Assembly: GCF_018885265.1 (NCBI RefSeq)
Contig: NZ_CP076538.1
Span: 4,562,001-4,626,000 of the forward strand
Length of the DNA stretch: 64,000 nucleotides
Direction of reading: 5' to 3'
From: Amycolatopsis aidingensis
GTDB lineage: Bacteria > Actinomycetota > Actinomycetes > Mycobacteriales > Pseudonocardiaceae
Part shown: in pieces, positions 1-8,961 of the stretch
Layout: each line of letters begins with the position of its first letter
Position numbering within the stretch: position 1 is the first letter of the stretch
Notes under the pieces: generated by a model
Told to the model about the DNA's origin: nothing
Seen by the model: the letters and a program-made list of their open reading frames with translations, nothing else
Database searches by the model: none
Position numbers and translations under genes: made by a program

Positions 1-147
1 GTTGCCATCGGCGTCGCGCACCACGACCACCGCCTCCGCGCCCTTGCCGGGCAGCCCGGCCTCGCGGATCGCCGTACCCGCCGTAGTCCCGGCCGGCACC
101 ACCACACGCGGGGTGGGTTCGGCTGCGGGTGACAACGGCTGAGACAC
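1..147 (-). CDS. thrS: Threonyl-tRNA synthetase, N-terminal fragment (runs off the window)
   Basis: The first 49 codons of a minus-strand gene whose remainder lies beyond the left edge. The translation contains [18 protein letters not shown] followed by [13 protein letters not shown], which matches the N-terminal TGS domain of actinobacterial threonyl-tRNA synthetase, the cytoplasmic enzyme that charges tRNA-Thr. The GTG start is chosen because GAAGGAG lies 6 nt upstream. The exopolysaccharide flippase gene ends about 100 bp upstream on the same strand, so read-through is possible. Identification rests on a short but characteristic N-terminus; no catalytic residues are visible here. Confidence 0.8.
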   Translation of the reverse strand, partial: MSQPLSPAAEPTPRVVVPAGTTAGTAIREAGLPGKGAEAVVVVRDADGN

Positions 148-250
148 GGTGGGCTCCTTCGGGTACGCGATCGACGAGTGGACAGTGTGATGCTAGCCGC
201 CCGCCCCGGCCGGGCTCGCCCCCGCCAAGGACGAGGTGGCCTGCCCCGGC

Positions 251-1549
251 TCACACCGGCGGGAACTGGATGGTGGCCTCCGGGTCCTGGCGCGGCGTCA
301 CCGGGTCCGACCGCCGGGTGGCCACGGCCAGCGCGCGCAGCCGCAGCACCGAGTACAGGCCGCCGGCGGCCATCAGCCAGGGTACGGCCGCCAGGGATGC
401 GCCGAGCGCAACGGCGGCACCGGCCAGCACCAGGCCGAGTACCGAGTCGACCAGCCGGGTCAGGAACACCGCCCGGGAACGTTTCCTGCTGACCACCTCG
501 GTGACGTAGGGCAGCCCCGCCGCCCACACGGCGAGGTAGGCCACCCAGCCGAGTACCAGCCACGGGGACACCGCGATCCCGGTCAGCAACCCGCCCAGTG
601 GCCCGGCGAAGGCCGCGGTGGCCAGCCCACCCGCGACCGTGACCCCGGTCAGCACGATGGCGGCCCTGGCGGCGACCTTCCCGCCGTCCACCCCGCCGGC
701 CCGCGCCCCCGCGGCGAAGCCGGAGAGCAGGAAGCTGCCCGCCCCGTTGATCACCACCTGCAACGGGGCCACCACCAGCCTGCCAGCCTCCAGCACGCCG
801 ACGGCTGTCACCGAGAGCAGGTTCGCCACCAGCACCCTCGCCGCCAGCAGCGCGGCCGGGCGCAGGGTGGCCTGTACCGCCCGCCAGCCCGCGAAGGACA
901 GCACGCCGCGCAATCCGGACCAGCCCGGTGCCAGCCCGCGCAGCTCGGCGCGGGGCAGCTGCCCGATCCCGGCCGCGATGGCGGTCACCGCCCCGACCGC
1001 CATCGCGGCGAACAGCATCGGCAGGGTCACCGCGCCCGCGGTGGCCGCCCACGCGCCAAGGGCGAGCGCGGTGCCGAACAGGTAGGCGAGGTCGTTACCG
1101 ACCAGCTTCCAGAACTCCAGCCGGGCCATCAGCAGCCTGCGGATCGTCTCCTCGACCAGCCAGAGCACCAGCATCCCGGCATACAGCAAAGCGGTGACCG
1201 GTTCGCCGTGCCGGATGACCAGTGCCGCACCCACCCCGATCGCGCAGGCCGCGGTCAGCCCGACCGCGGCGCTGCCAGCCAGCGCGGCGCGGGTCCGCGG
1301 CTCGCGCCGGTTCAGTACCGCCAGGCCGTCCCCGACGAACCCGGTGTACAGCGCCGAGGCGCTCACCAGCAACGCGAGGAACAGCGCGAAGGCACCGAAC
1401 TCCGCGATACCGAGTGCCCTGGCCGCGACCACCTGCAGCAGCAGGCTGGTGCCCGCGGTGATGCCCTGGCTGAGCACGGGCGCGCCCGCCTTGCCGAGCA
1501 AGCTACGCATCCGGCCCTGCCGGTCCCGCGGAGAGGCCATGGTCGCCAT
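251..1549 (-). CDS. Wzx-like polysaccharide flippase / polytopic membrane protein
   Basis: A 432-aa, strongly hydrophobic protein with a polysaccharide-biosynthesis (MOP/Wzx-type) pattern of about 12 predicted membrane segments. It begins MATMASPRDRQGRMRSLLGKAG and continues with alternating Ala/Leu/Val-rich helices. Known members translocate lipid-linked sugar repeat units across the cytoplasmic membrane. The ATG at 1549 lies 7 bp after the stop of the chain-length gene at 1557, suggesting co-transcription and probably translational coupling; an ATG three codons later is possible. The neighbouring polymerase, chain-length protein and glycosyltransferases support the flippase role. No substrate can be deduced. 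Confidence 0.7.
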   Translation of the reverse strand: MATMASPRDRQGRMRSLLGKAGAPVLSQGITAGTSLLLQVVAARALGIAEFGAFALFLALLVSASALYTGFVGDGLAVLNRREPRTRAALAGSAAVGLTAACAIGVGAALVIRHGEPVTALLYAGMLVLWLVEETIRRLLMARLEFWKLVGNDLAYLFGTALALGAWAATAGAVTLPMLFAAMAVGAVTAIAAGIGQLPRAELRGLAPGWSGLRGVLSFAGWRAVQATLRPAALLAARVLVANLLSVTAVGVLEAGRLVVAPLQVVINGAGSFLLSGFAAGARAGGVDGGKVAARAAIVLTGVTVAGGLATAAFAGPLGGLLTGIAVSPWLVLGWVAYLAVWAAGLPYVTEVVSRKRSRAVFLTRLVDSVLGLVLAGAAVALGASLAAVPWLMAAGGLYSVLRLRALAVATRRSDPVTPRQDPEATIQFPPV

Positions 1550-1556
1550 GGTCCGC

Positions 1557-3071
1557 TCAGGGGTAGCGCCTGCCGGGCCCGCCGAACACCTTGCGCCGCG
1601 GGGTGTCGGTACGAGGCCGGGCAAAGGTGAACAGGTACCCGTTGATGGTGCCACCGAGCAGGGTGATCTGATCGCGCAGCTTGCGCAGCGCACGGGTGTG
1701 CCGGTCCCTGGCGACCACCACCACGACTCCGTCGGACTCGCGTACCAGTGGGGTCACCTCGGGCGCGATCCCCGGCGAGGGCGCGTCGATCAGCACCAGG
1801 TCGTAGCCGCCGCGCATCCCGGAGACCGCCGTGCGCAGCAGGGTCGCCCGGAAATGGTCCAGGGTGGTCTCCTCGTACTGCCCGGCGGCTACCACCCACA
1901 GGCAGACGTGGTCACCGAGGTCGATCACCCGGGTGCAGTCGTCCAGCCTGCTGGCCCCGACGGCGATCGCGGTGAGTCCGAACCGCTCGTAGCGCAGGCC
2001 GAGCAGGTCGGAGAGGCCGTGTGAGCGGACCGCGGCGTCCACCACCAGTACCCGGGATCCGCTGCGCGCGGCCGCGGTGGCCATCTGCAGGATGGCGGTG
2101 GTGCTGCCGTCGCCCTGCCCGGCACCGGTGACCACCACGACCCCGCGGTCCACCGTGGTACGCAGCCCGGAGGCGGCGAACTGGTACGGCCACAGCGGCG
2201 GGCTGCCCACCTCGGACAGTGCCGCCAGCTCCGCGCCGGTCAGGGTCTCCACCTCGGCCAGCACCGGCTCCTCGACCACCCCGGCGAGGTCGTCGGCGTC
2301 CCGGACCCGCCGGTCCCGGTCGGCCCGCACCCAGGCCACCGTGGCCGCGAGCAGCAGCCCGAACACCAGGCCGATGGCGGCGTCCCGCGGCAGCGAGCCG
2401 CCATCGGGGTCGGCGACCGCCTTGTCCACGAAGGAGACACCGTCCCCGAACTGTTCTGCGGCGACCCGGACCTCGGTGACCTGCTTGTCCAGTTCGCTGA
2501 GCGACTGGCCTGCCGCCGAGGTGTTCGGGTCCGATGAGCGCTCGGTGGCCGTGCCGTCGGGCAGGGAGGCGACGATCGCCTCCCGCCGCGCGGCCAGCGT
2601 GTCCAGCATCTTGCGCGCGGCCGCCTGCACATCGGCGAGGGACTCGCGCTGGTAGGCACCGGCGACCGCGTCCGCGATGGCCGCCGAGTCCGCGTAGTCA
2701 CCGGTGTCCACCCGCACGATGATCGACTCGCCGTTCGCCGAGGCCTCCGCGGTGACCTGCTCGCGCAGCGTCTGCACCGACTCCGCGTTGCCCCGGCTCT
2801 CCGCCGCCGCGCTGAGCACCCGGTCGGACACCACGAACAGCGCGCGCTGGTTGACGTACCGGACGAAGGCCGACTCGCTGCCCGGCTCCACCCCCACCAG
2901 GCCGACCTTGTCCGGGGTCTTCAGCACGATCCTGGCCTGGGCGGTGCTGCGGTCGCCGAGGAGGAAGGCCACGCCGACACTGACAAGGAGGACCAGCGCC
3001 ACGATGCCGAGCGAGCTCCAGCGGTATCGCCAGAGGGCGTCGAGGATCTTCGGCGACGGCTGGGCGTCCAT
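1557..3071 (-). CDS. Wzz/BY-kinase-like chain-length protein with degenerate Walker A
   Basis: A 504-aa protein with the layout of actinobacterial exopolysaccharide co-polymerases. There is one membrane helix near residues 20-38, an extracytoplasmic coiled region, a second helix near 231-249, and a cytoplasmic CpsD/CapB-like P-loop domain. In the family this domain carries GxxGxGKST. Here the corresponding stretch at about 316-325 reads GAGQGDGSTT, so the catalytic Lys is replaced by Gly. Walker A' (VLVVDAAVR, about 341) and Walker B (YDLVLIDAPS, about 423) remain. The C-terminus has a single Tyr instead of a Tyr cluster. It probably still controls chain length but not by autophosphorylation. 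Start at ATG 3071, with AAGGA upstream; the flippase follows after 7 bp. Confidence 0.72.
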   Translation of the reverse strand: MDAQPSPKILDALWRYRWSSLGIVALVLLVSVGVAFLLGDRSTAQARIVLKTPDKVGLVGVEPGSESAFVRYVNQRALFVVSDRVLSAAAESRGNAESVQTLREQVTAEASANGESIIVRVDTGDYADSAAIADAVAGAYQRESLADVQAAARKMLDTLAARREAIVASLPDGTATERSSDPNTSAAGQSLSELDKQVTEVRVAAEQFGDGVSFVDKAVADPDGGSLPRDAAIGLVFGLLLAATVAWVRADRDRRVRDADDLAGVVEEPVLAEVETLTGAELAALSEVGSPPLWPYQFAASGLRTTVDRGVVVVTGAGQGDGSTTAILQMATAAARSGSRVLVVDAAVRSHGLSDLLGLRYERFGLTAIAVGASRLDDCTRVIDLGDHVCLWVVAAGQYEETTLDHFRATLLRTAVSGMRGGYDLVLIDAPSPGIAPEVTPLVRESDGVVVVVARDRHTRALRKLRDQITLLGGTINGYLFTFARPRTDTPRRKVFGGPGRRYP

Positions 3072-3341
3072 GCGTAGCGTGTCCGATCCTTGAACCGAGA
3101 GTGAAAACCTAACGTACCAGCAGGGATGGCCCGGGGAGCATACAACGGTTAGTGGAACACCCCCGCTCGGCATCCGGCGTGACCGAATCGCAGCCGAACA
3201 CCCGGTAAAGTGCTGATATATTCGGGGGCATCGCTAAACACCCCTTACCCCGCCGTAGCCAACTGTGAGTATGCCACCGAGAGTCGCATTGCCGGAGTCA
3301 TCCGGGTTACCACCGGCGCCCGTACGAATGACGGGCGCCGA

Positions 3342-4109
3342 ATGAGTGGTCCGCCGACCGGTAAGTCCGGTTTCGCCGCGACCCTGCGGCGGCTGCCGTC
3401 GGCGCAGAAGAGCGCTCAGGGCGCCCCGGCGTACTCCCGCTTCGTCAACCGCAGGGCGGGTGGTGTTCTCGCCGCCGCTGCCTACCAGCTCGGGCTGACA
3501 CCCAATGCCGTGACGGCGGTCAGCGCGGCGTTCACCTTCGCGGGGATCGCCGGGATCGCCCTGGTCGAACCGTCCGTGACCAGCGGATTACTGGTCTGTG
3601 CCGCCCTCGTGCTCGGCTACGCCCTGGACGCGGCGGACGGGCAGCTTGCCCGGTTGCGCGGCGGCGGCAGCGCCTCCGGCGAGTGGCTGGACCACATCGT
3701 GGACGCCGCGAAAATCTCGGCGCTGCATTTGGCGGTACTGCTTGCCTGGTACCGTTTCTTCGAGCTTCCGGAAAGCTACCTGCTGGTTCCGTTGGGTTTT
3801 CAGGTCGTCGCCGTCGTCCTGTTTTTCGGAATGACGCTGAACGACCAGTTGCGCAGGGTGAAGGGAGTACCACGGGCCGCCTCCGGAACGCCATCGACCA
3901 TCCGGTCGGTCCTTGTTGTTCCGACGGACTACGGTGTGTTGTGCCTGGCATTCCTGGTACTCGGTTTCCGCGATATATTCACGGTGGTCTACTGTTTGCT
4001 ATTTCTGGCCAACACCGCCTTCCTGGTCGCGGCCTTGCGCAAGTGGTTCCTGGACATGGCGAGGCTGGACACCGCGGGGCGGACGGCAGAGGGGACGGAT
4101 AACGGGTGA
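3342..4109 (+). CDS. CDP-alcohol phosphatidyltransferase family membrane enzyme
   Basis: A 255-aa integral membrane protein with a complete CDP-alcohol phosphotransferase signature: D96-x2-D99-G100-x2-A103-R104-x8-G113-x3-D117-x3-D121. The four Asp residues bind the metal ions that activate CDP-linked substrates. About six hydrophobic helices follow the usual pattern. It would transfer a phospho-alcohol from a CDP-alcohol to a lipid or glycan acceptor. The stop overlaps the start of a cytidylyltransferase (GTGA overlap at 4106-4109), which probably supplies the CDP-alcohol. The start at ATG 3342 is inferred from where similarity to a typical N-terminus begins; upstream in-frame codons up to 3210 are possible and no strong ribosome site decides it. 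Substrate unknown. Confidence 0.75.
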   Translation: MSGPPTGKSGFAATLRRLPSAQKSAQGAPAYSRFVNRRAGGVLAAAAYQLGLTPNAVTAVSAAFTFAGIAGIALVEPSVTSGLLVCAALVLGYALDAADGQLARLRGGGSASGEWLDHIVDAAKISALHLAVLLAWYRFFELPESYLLVPLGFQVVAVVLFFGMTLNDQLRRVKGVPRAASGTPSTIRSVLVVPTDYGVLCLAFLVLGFRDIFTVVYCLLFLANTAFLVAALRKWFLDMARLDTAGRTAEGTDNG

Positions 4110-4522
4110 CAGTGGTCGGCTATGCCCCCGGCGCCTACGACATGTTCCATATCGGGCACCTCAACATCCTGCGCCGGGCCAGCCAGGAGTGCGACCGCCT
4201 GGTCGCCGGGGTGGTCTCCGACGAGGTGGTGCTCAAGGCGAAGGGGAAACTCCCGATCATCCCGTTCGATGAGCGCCTCGAGATCGTCCGCAGCGTGCGC
4301 TTCGTGCACGAGGCGGTTCCGGACCTGCACCTGGACAAGTTCGACTCCTGGTTGCACATCGGGTTCGACGTGCTCTTCAAGGGGGATGACTGGCGCGGCA
4401 CCGAACGGGCGGAGCGGCTGGAGGCCGCGCTGGGCGAGGTCGGCGCCCGCGTCGTCTACTTCCCCTACACCATGCACACCTCCAGCACCGCCCTCCGCAA
4501 GCTGATCTCCGTCCCCTCCTGA
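4106..4522 (+). CDS. Glycerol-3-phosphate cytidylyltransferase-like nucleotidyltransferase (TagD type)
   Basis: A 138-aa protein, the usual size for small cytidylyltransferases. It has the nucleotide-binding HxGH motif as H15-I-G-H18 in AYDMFHIGHLN, the LFKGDDWRGT block typical of CTP:glycerol-3-phosphate or related cytidylyltransferases, and a C-terminal TSSTALR segment corresponding to the RTEGISTT motif. It would make a CDP-alcohol from CTP and an alcohol phosphate in the cytosol. The GTG start overlaps the preceding CDP-alcohol phosphotransferase stop, a sign of coupled translation. Which alcohol phosphate is used (glycerol, ethanolamine or another) cannot be read from sequence. It converges with the beta-propeller gene 8 bp downstream. 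Confidence 0.78.
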   Translation: MTVVGYAPGAYDMFHIGHLNILRRASQECDRLVAGVVSDEVVLKAKGKLPIIPFDERLEIVRSVRFVHEAVPDLHLDKFDSWLHIGFDVLFKGDDWRGTERAERLEAALGEVGARVVYFPYTMHTSSTALRKLISVPS

Positions 4523-4530
4523 CCTGCTGG

Positions 4531-6186
4531 CTACGGGAAGGTGGTCTGCGGGGAGCCGATGCGCTCCCCGTCGGCGTCGATCGCCCGGATGTAGTAGGTG
4601 CCGGAATCGTGGGCGGAGTCCAGGTAGCTCAGCCGCGGCAGATCCCATGGCCGGGACCGCTGGGTCACCGTGTGCACCGGCTCGCTCGTTCCGATCCGGA
4701 CGACCTCGTAGCGGATCTCCGAATTCTGCCCGTCCCAGGTGGTGGTCCAGCTGATCCGGGGCTTGCCGGTCGCCGGGTCCGCGGTGATCTCCGGGGCACG
4801 GAACGGGACCTGCGGGCCCTTGTGCACCGCCCCGGGCACCCCGCGCGCGGCGAACCGGGTCAGCCCCTGCTGCGCGACCCCGTTGACCTCGGTGAACTCC
4901 CCACCGACCACGACGTACCCGTTGCCGGCGTCGATGGCCCAGGTGCCGTTGCGCCACGGGCTGTCCGCCGGTCCGCCGTCGGTATGCGGGAACCAGGGCA
5001 GCAGTTCCGGAATCGGGTCCCCGCGCCGTACGTGGTTCACGTCCTCGGTAGCGGTGCCGACCGCCTCGGTGGTCCCGGCGGTCAGCCGGAAGTAGCGGAA
5101 GGGACTGCCGTTCTCCGGGATGGCATCGATGGCCGAGCAGTCGTGCGCATGCGTCGCGGAGTACAGCACACCCTCGCTGACGGCCAGCGCCTGGGTGTCC
5201 CCGTAGCAGCCGTCCCACCAGCGGGCGACGCCGTCGGCGATGCCGATCGCGGCCCGCCCCTCGAACCGGGCGTTCGTGGTGCCCCAGGAGTAGGCGCTGA
5301 GGTAGGCGGTGCCGCTGCCGTCGGTGACGATGTCGGTGACCACCTCACCCCCGTGCGGAACCCTGGCCTGCCACGGGACGTTCGCGCCGCTGCTGGCGTC
5401 CACGGCCATCATCGAGTCCCTGCGCACGCCGTTGACGTGGTCGAAGGCCCCGCCGATGAGCACCCGGCCCTGCTGCGGGGCGGCGAGCACGGCGTAGACC
5501 TCCCGGTCAGCCGATGGCGCCCAGGGCAGCAAGGTTCCGTCCAGGCCGAGCGCGGCCAGCCTGCCCCGGTCCACGCCGTTGACCTTCCTGAACCCGCCAC
5601 CCGCGTACACCGTGTCGGCGGTCACCGAGATGTCCCGCACCCGGCCGTGCATGGTGGGCCGGAAGTCCTGGTCCAGCTCGCGGGTGGCGGTGTCGAAGGC
5701 GGCGATGCGGGAGCGCCACCGGCCCTCGATCTTGTCGAAGTCCCCGCCGACGTAGACCGTACCGCCGTCCGGTGCGGCCTCGATCCCGAACACGGTGTCG
5801 CAGACGTACTGCGCGGGGCCGGTGTTCTTGCAGTACGGCCCCGGGTCGGTGCCTGAGGTGAAGGTGCTGCCGCTGACCTGCGGCGCCCACGGCAGCAGCT
5901 CGCCGGTGTGCAGGTCGAAGGCCAGCAGGTTGTGCCGGGCCACCTCGCCCGGCCCGCCGGGGGCGGCACCCGCGGGGCGGGCGGTGCTGAACTTGCCGCC
6001 CACGTACACCGTGTCGCCCACGATGGCCACGGCCAGCACAATTCCGTCGGTCTGCGGGGCCGGCATCGCGCCCGCGGTGACCGGGGTGGGCAGGGCCGGC
6101 ACGGCGGCGGCGGGCAGGGCGGTGGCCAGCGGGAGGACCACCAGTGCGGCGGCGCAGGCAGCTACCAGTCGTCGGACGCGGGACAT
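4531..6186 (-). CDS. Secreted beta-propeller protein with C-terminal Fn3-like region
   Basis: A 551-aa exported protein. The N-terminus MSRVRRLVAACAAALVVLPLA, ending in an AAAVPA-type site, is a clear Sec signal peptide. The mature part has repeats of the form GxTVYVGGxFxxVNGVxR (for example around 54, 132, 175, 220 and 400), typical of extracellular Kelch/delta-60-like propellers. After about residue 455 come an ITADPATGKPRISWTTTWDG stretch and a Fn3-like tail. Family members are cell-surface or secreted, mostly of unknown function. The ATG at 6186 is preceded by AGAAGGA. It sits 43 bp after a glycosyltransferase on the same strand, so a surface or matrix role is plausible. Confidence 0.65.
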   Translation of the reverse strand: MSRVRRLVAACAAALVVLPLATALPAAAVPALPTPVTAGAMPAPQTDGIVLAVAIVGDTVYVGGKFSTARPAGAAPGGPGEVARHNLLAFDLHTGELLPWAPQVSGSTFTSGTDPGPYCKNTGPAQYVCDTVFGIEAAPDGGTVYVGGDFDKIEGRWRSRIAAFDTATRELDQDFRPTMHGRVRDISVTADTVYAGGGFRKVNGVDRGRLAALGLDGTLLPWAPSADREVYAVLAAPQQGRVLIGGAFDHVNGVRRDSMMAVDASSGANVPWQARVPHGGEVVTDIVTDGSGTAYLSAYSWGTTNARFEGRAAIGIADGVARWWDGCYGDTQALAVSEGVLYSATHAHDCSAIDAIPENGSPFRYFRLTAGTTEAVGTATEDVNHVRRGDPIPELLPWFPHTDGGPADSPWRNGTWAIDAGNGYVVVGGEFTEVNGVAQQGLTRFAARGVPGAVHKGPQVPFRAPEITADPATGKPRISWTTTWDGQNSEIRYEVVRIGTSEPVHTVTQRSRPWDLPRLSYLDSAHDSGTYYIRAIDADGERIGSPQTTFP

Positions 6187-6229
6187 CGGATCCTTCTCTC
6201 GGTGGGGACCGGGTGGGGCGGGTTCCGGG

Positions 6230-7375
6230 TCAGGCCCGGCTGCGGAACAGGGCGGGGCTCCTGCTGCGGGCGCGGCCGCCTGGGCCGTACCCGAGGCGGA
6301 ACGCGAGTTCCTCGTACCTGGCCGCGACATCCTCCCACCGGTACCGGCCCAGCGAGTCGAGCTGTGCCCTGCCTCGCAGGATCGTCGCCGCCGGCTGGTT
6401 CTCGGCCTCCTCGTACAGCCCGGCGAGCCCGGCGGGGTCGCGGAAGTACCGGCCGAACTCGCCAAGCACCTCGCGGTTGAAGCCGACGTCGAAGGCGGAG
6501 GTGGCGGCCGCCGCGCCCATCGCGCGCAGCAGCGAGGGGTTGGTGCCGCCGACCGAGTGCCCGTGCACATAGGTCAGCGCGTTGCCGTAGAGCTGGTCCA
6601 GCTGGTGCTGGTCCCAGATCGCGCCGAGCAGCCGGACGTCGTGGGCCGCGGCCATCCGCCGGATCCGCGCGGTGTACTCGTCCGCGTAGGGCGCCGCGCC
6701 GACCACCACCAGCGGGTACCCGGCCGCGCTGCGCAGGTAGCCCTCGACCGCGAGGTCGACATGGTTCTCCGGTTCGAACCGGGAGACCACCAGGTGGTAG
6801 CGGTGTGGCCGCAGCCCGAGTTCGGTGACCCGGTCGGAGCCGACCTCCCCGAGCACCGGCGCGCCGTAGGCGATGTACTCGGTGTCCACTCCGAACCGTT
6901 CCCGGTAGTAGTCCTGGATGCCACGCGCGTCCGCGATCAGCGCGTCCGACCAGCGCACAGCGAGGGTCTCGGCGGCCCGGTAGTAGTGTTTTCCCGCACC
7001 GTTCCACTTGGCACGCTTCCACTCCAGACCGTCCACATGGGTCACGACCGGAACGCGGCTGGATCGCAACATCGGCAGCAACGGCGCATTCGCCGCATTG
7101 AAGACAAACGCGACATCCGGCCGCTCACTGACCGCGTGCACCATCGACAGCGCGGTGTGGCTCAGCGTCTCCAGGGTCTTCCGGCGCAGCGCGGGCAACC
7201 GGACCAGGCGCATCCCCCGGTACTCGGCGACGGCGTCACCCTCGGTGTGCGATCGGCAGTAGACGGTGACCTCGTGACCCCGTTCGGCGAGCCTGCGGCC
7301 CACCTCCTCCACACATGTCTCGAACCCGCCGTACCGCGCCGGCACGCCGCGCGTGCCGATCATCGAAATCCGCAT
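6230..7375 (-). CDS. GT4-family glycosyltransferase with DUF1972 N-domain
   Basis: A 381-aa GT-B glycosyltransferase. The N-terminus MRISMIGTRGVPARYGGFET is diagnostic of the DUF1972 subgroup (rhamnosyl- and other sugar-transferases of surface polysaccharides). The C-terminal half has the GT4 pattern, with YHLVVSRFEPENH and HSVGGTNPSLLRAMGAA forming the nucleotide-sugar pocket. It works at the inner face of the membrane, adding a sugar to the lipid-linked repeat unit. It is the first gene of a minus-strand pair with the beta-propeller and is divergent from the polymerase gene at 7687. Donor and acceptor are unknown. Confidence 0.8.
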   Translation of the reverse strand: MRISMIGTRGVPARYGGFETCVEEVGRRLAERGHEVTVYCRSHTEGDAVAEYRGMRLVRLPALRRKTLETLSHTALSMVHAVSERPDVAFVFNAANAPLLPMLRSSRVPVVTHVDGLEWKRAKWNGAGKHYYRAAETLAVRWSDALIADARGIQDYYRERFGVDTEYIAYGAPVLGEVGSDRVTELGLRPHRYHLVVSRFEPENHVDLAVEGYLRSAAGYPLVVVGAAPYADEYTARIRRMAAAHDVRLLGAIWDQHQLDQLYGNALTYVHGHSVGGTNPSLLRAMGAAAATSAFDVGFNREVLGEFGRYFRDPAGLAGLYEEAENQPAATILRGRAQLDSLGRYRWEDVAARYEELAFRLGYGPGGRARSRSPALFRSRA

Positions 7376-7686
7376 CCCTCACCGATCGACGTCCCACAGA
7401 ATCCGCGCCCTCAGCGCCCGTTCCCAAACGCGCGACACGACCGGCTCGGCGGGGCTCGGACCGGATCGTGTTCGTCCGGTCCGCAGGCAAGACGCCCCGC
7501 CTCACTGCTCGTGGGCTCCGCCGCGCGCGTTCTTCCACTCACCGCGGGCGGCTCGAGTCCAGTTCGGGACCAGGCTCTCAGGGAGTAATATCTGCCCGGA
7601 TCTTTTTCGTTACACCACTCGTAGCATCACCCTGCGACCAACCGGTGCCGCCATCAGGGTGAGCGAGAAGCGCCGAAGGGTGAAGG
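7376..7686. promoter_or_regulatory. Divergent intergenic region between glycosyltransferase and polymerase
   Basis: This 311-bp stretch separates the minus-strand glycosyltransferase from the plus-strand polymerase and must hold promoters for both. A comparatively AT-rich patch (taatat at about 7586, then tctttttcgtta) lies about 90 bp before the polymerase start and is the most promoter-like piece. I see no convincing open reading frame, tRNA or long inverted repeat in it. Confidence 0.4.
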
Positions 7687-8961
7687 GTGCTGAGCAAGCG
7701 TGGGGCGGCCGCGTCCGGCGGTGACCTGGCGGGCCCGCCGGGCAGGTCGGCCACGGGCGGATGGTGGCCCGTGGCGGCGGTACTCGCGCTGGTGCTGGGC
7801 AGCGACTACGAGTGGCGGCTGCGCGCCGACGACCAGACGGTCTCGGGCAACGCGGACCCGTTCGTGCTGCTGGAGATCGGGCTGTACGCGCTGGTCGGAT
7901 GCTTCCTGTTCCTCCGGTTCGCCCCTGCAACCCGGCTGCGCCGGGCCGAGCTGGCCGTCACCTTCCTCGGTTACGCCTACGCGATCGTGCTGGCCGGTTC
8001 GGCGCTGTACTCGCCCTACCCCGAGCTGGCGCTGGTCCGCGGCGCCCAGGTGGTGGTGCTGCTGGCGCTGAGCCGGTCGATCGCCCGGCATACCGGCCCC
8101 GGGGTCCCGCACCGGATCGCACATGCCTTCGCGGTCCTGATCAGCGGCTCGGTGATCTTCGGGGCGCTGGTGCCCTTTCCCCGGCTGCCCACCCAGCCGG
8201 ACCGGTTCACCTGGCTGTACGTGCACCCGGTGCAGGCGGGCGAGATGCTGGCGATCGCCGTGGTCGTGCTGTTCGGCTACGTGCTCACGCACGGCCTGGA
8301 ACGGGCGGGGCCGCGCTGGCCGTTGCCGCTCTACCTCGGACTGCTCGGGATCTGTGTCGCGGGGCTGATCGGCACCAAGACCCGGGGCGCGGTCGCGGGC
8401 GCCGTGGTGGGGGTGCTCGTGGTGCTGTGGACCCGCTGGCGCGGCCGCCGCAAGATCGAGGTGGGCCTGGTCTCCGCCGTCGCGCTCGCCGCGATCGCGC
8501 TGGTCGGCAGCTCGGCGATCGAATCCTTCTTCACCAGGGGCGAACCCGCCGAGCAGCTGTCCACATTGAACTCACGAACCGACCTGTGGGGACTCGCCTT
8601 CGAGTTCTTCGCCCAGCAGCCGCTGTACGGCTACGGCCTGAGCGCCTCGCGCGGCCTGTTCCTGGAGAGCATGGGGCTTGGCGGCGCGCACAACGCGCTG
8701 GTGAACCTTCTGGTGGACACCGGGCTGCTCGGGGCCGTGGTGTGGCTGGCGCTCCTGACCGTACTGGGGGTCACCGCGCTGCGGCTGTCCACCACCAGCC
8801 CGCACCTGCCCGTGGAGCGCACGCTCGTCCTCGCCGTGCTGCTGGGCATGGCGGCCAACTCGATGTTCACCGAAGGGCTCGGCGCCCCGGCCAATGTCGC
8901 CTGCACCTGGCTGTTCGTGCTGCTGGCCTGGGTGGAGATCGCGCGGAGGGAACCGGCGTGA
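7687..8961 (+). CDS. O-antigen polymerase/ligase-like membrane protein (Wzy/WaaL type)
   Basis: A 424-aa polytopic protein with about 11-12 hydrophobic helices and a large periplasm-side loop. The C-terminal part RTDLWGLAFEFFAQQPLYGYG, followed by GGAHNALVNLLVDTGLLG, is the Wzy_C/O-antigen-ligase signature; the His in HN.L is conserved in the family. It would polymerise exported repeat units or ligate polysaccharide to an acceptor. The GTG start at 7687 lies just downstream of GAAGG. Its stop overlaps the start of the next glycosyltransferase (GTGA at 8958-8961), so the two are co-translated. Confidence 0.78.
   Translation: MLSKRGAAASGGDLAGPPGRSATGGWWPVAAVLALVLGSDYEWRLRADDQTVSGNADPFVLLEIGLYALVGCFLFLRFAPATRLRRAELAVTFLGYAYAIVLAGSALYSPYPELALVRGAQVVVLLALSRSIARHTGPGVPHRIAHAFAVLISGSVIFGALVPFPRLPTQPDRFTWLYVHPVQAGEMLAIAVVVLFGYVLTHGLERAGPRWPLPLYLGLLGICVAGLIGTKTRGAVAGAVVGVLVVLWTRWRGRRKIEVGLVSAVALAAIALVGSSAIESFFTRGEPAEQLSTLNSRTDLWGLAFEFFAQQPLYGYGLSASRGLFLESMGLGGAHNALVNLLVDTGLLGAVVWLALLTVLGVTALRLSTTSPHLPVERTLVLAVLLGMAANSMFTEGLGAPANVACTWLFVLLAWVEIARREPA

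Noticed and set aside
236..1630. A 464-codon plus-strand open frame opposite the flippase gene
   Set aside because: It is the GC-driven mirror of a clearly hydrophobic membrane protein. Its translation is Gly/Arg/His/Gln-rich with no domain, and no ribosome site is present.
4609..5856. A 415-codon plus-strand open frame opposite the beta-propeller
   Set aside because: Antisense of a protein with signal peptide and regular repeats; its own translation is low-complexity.
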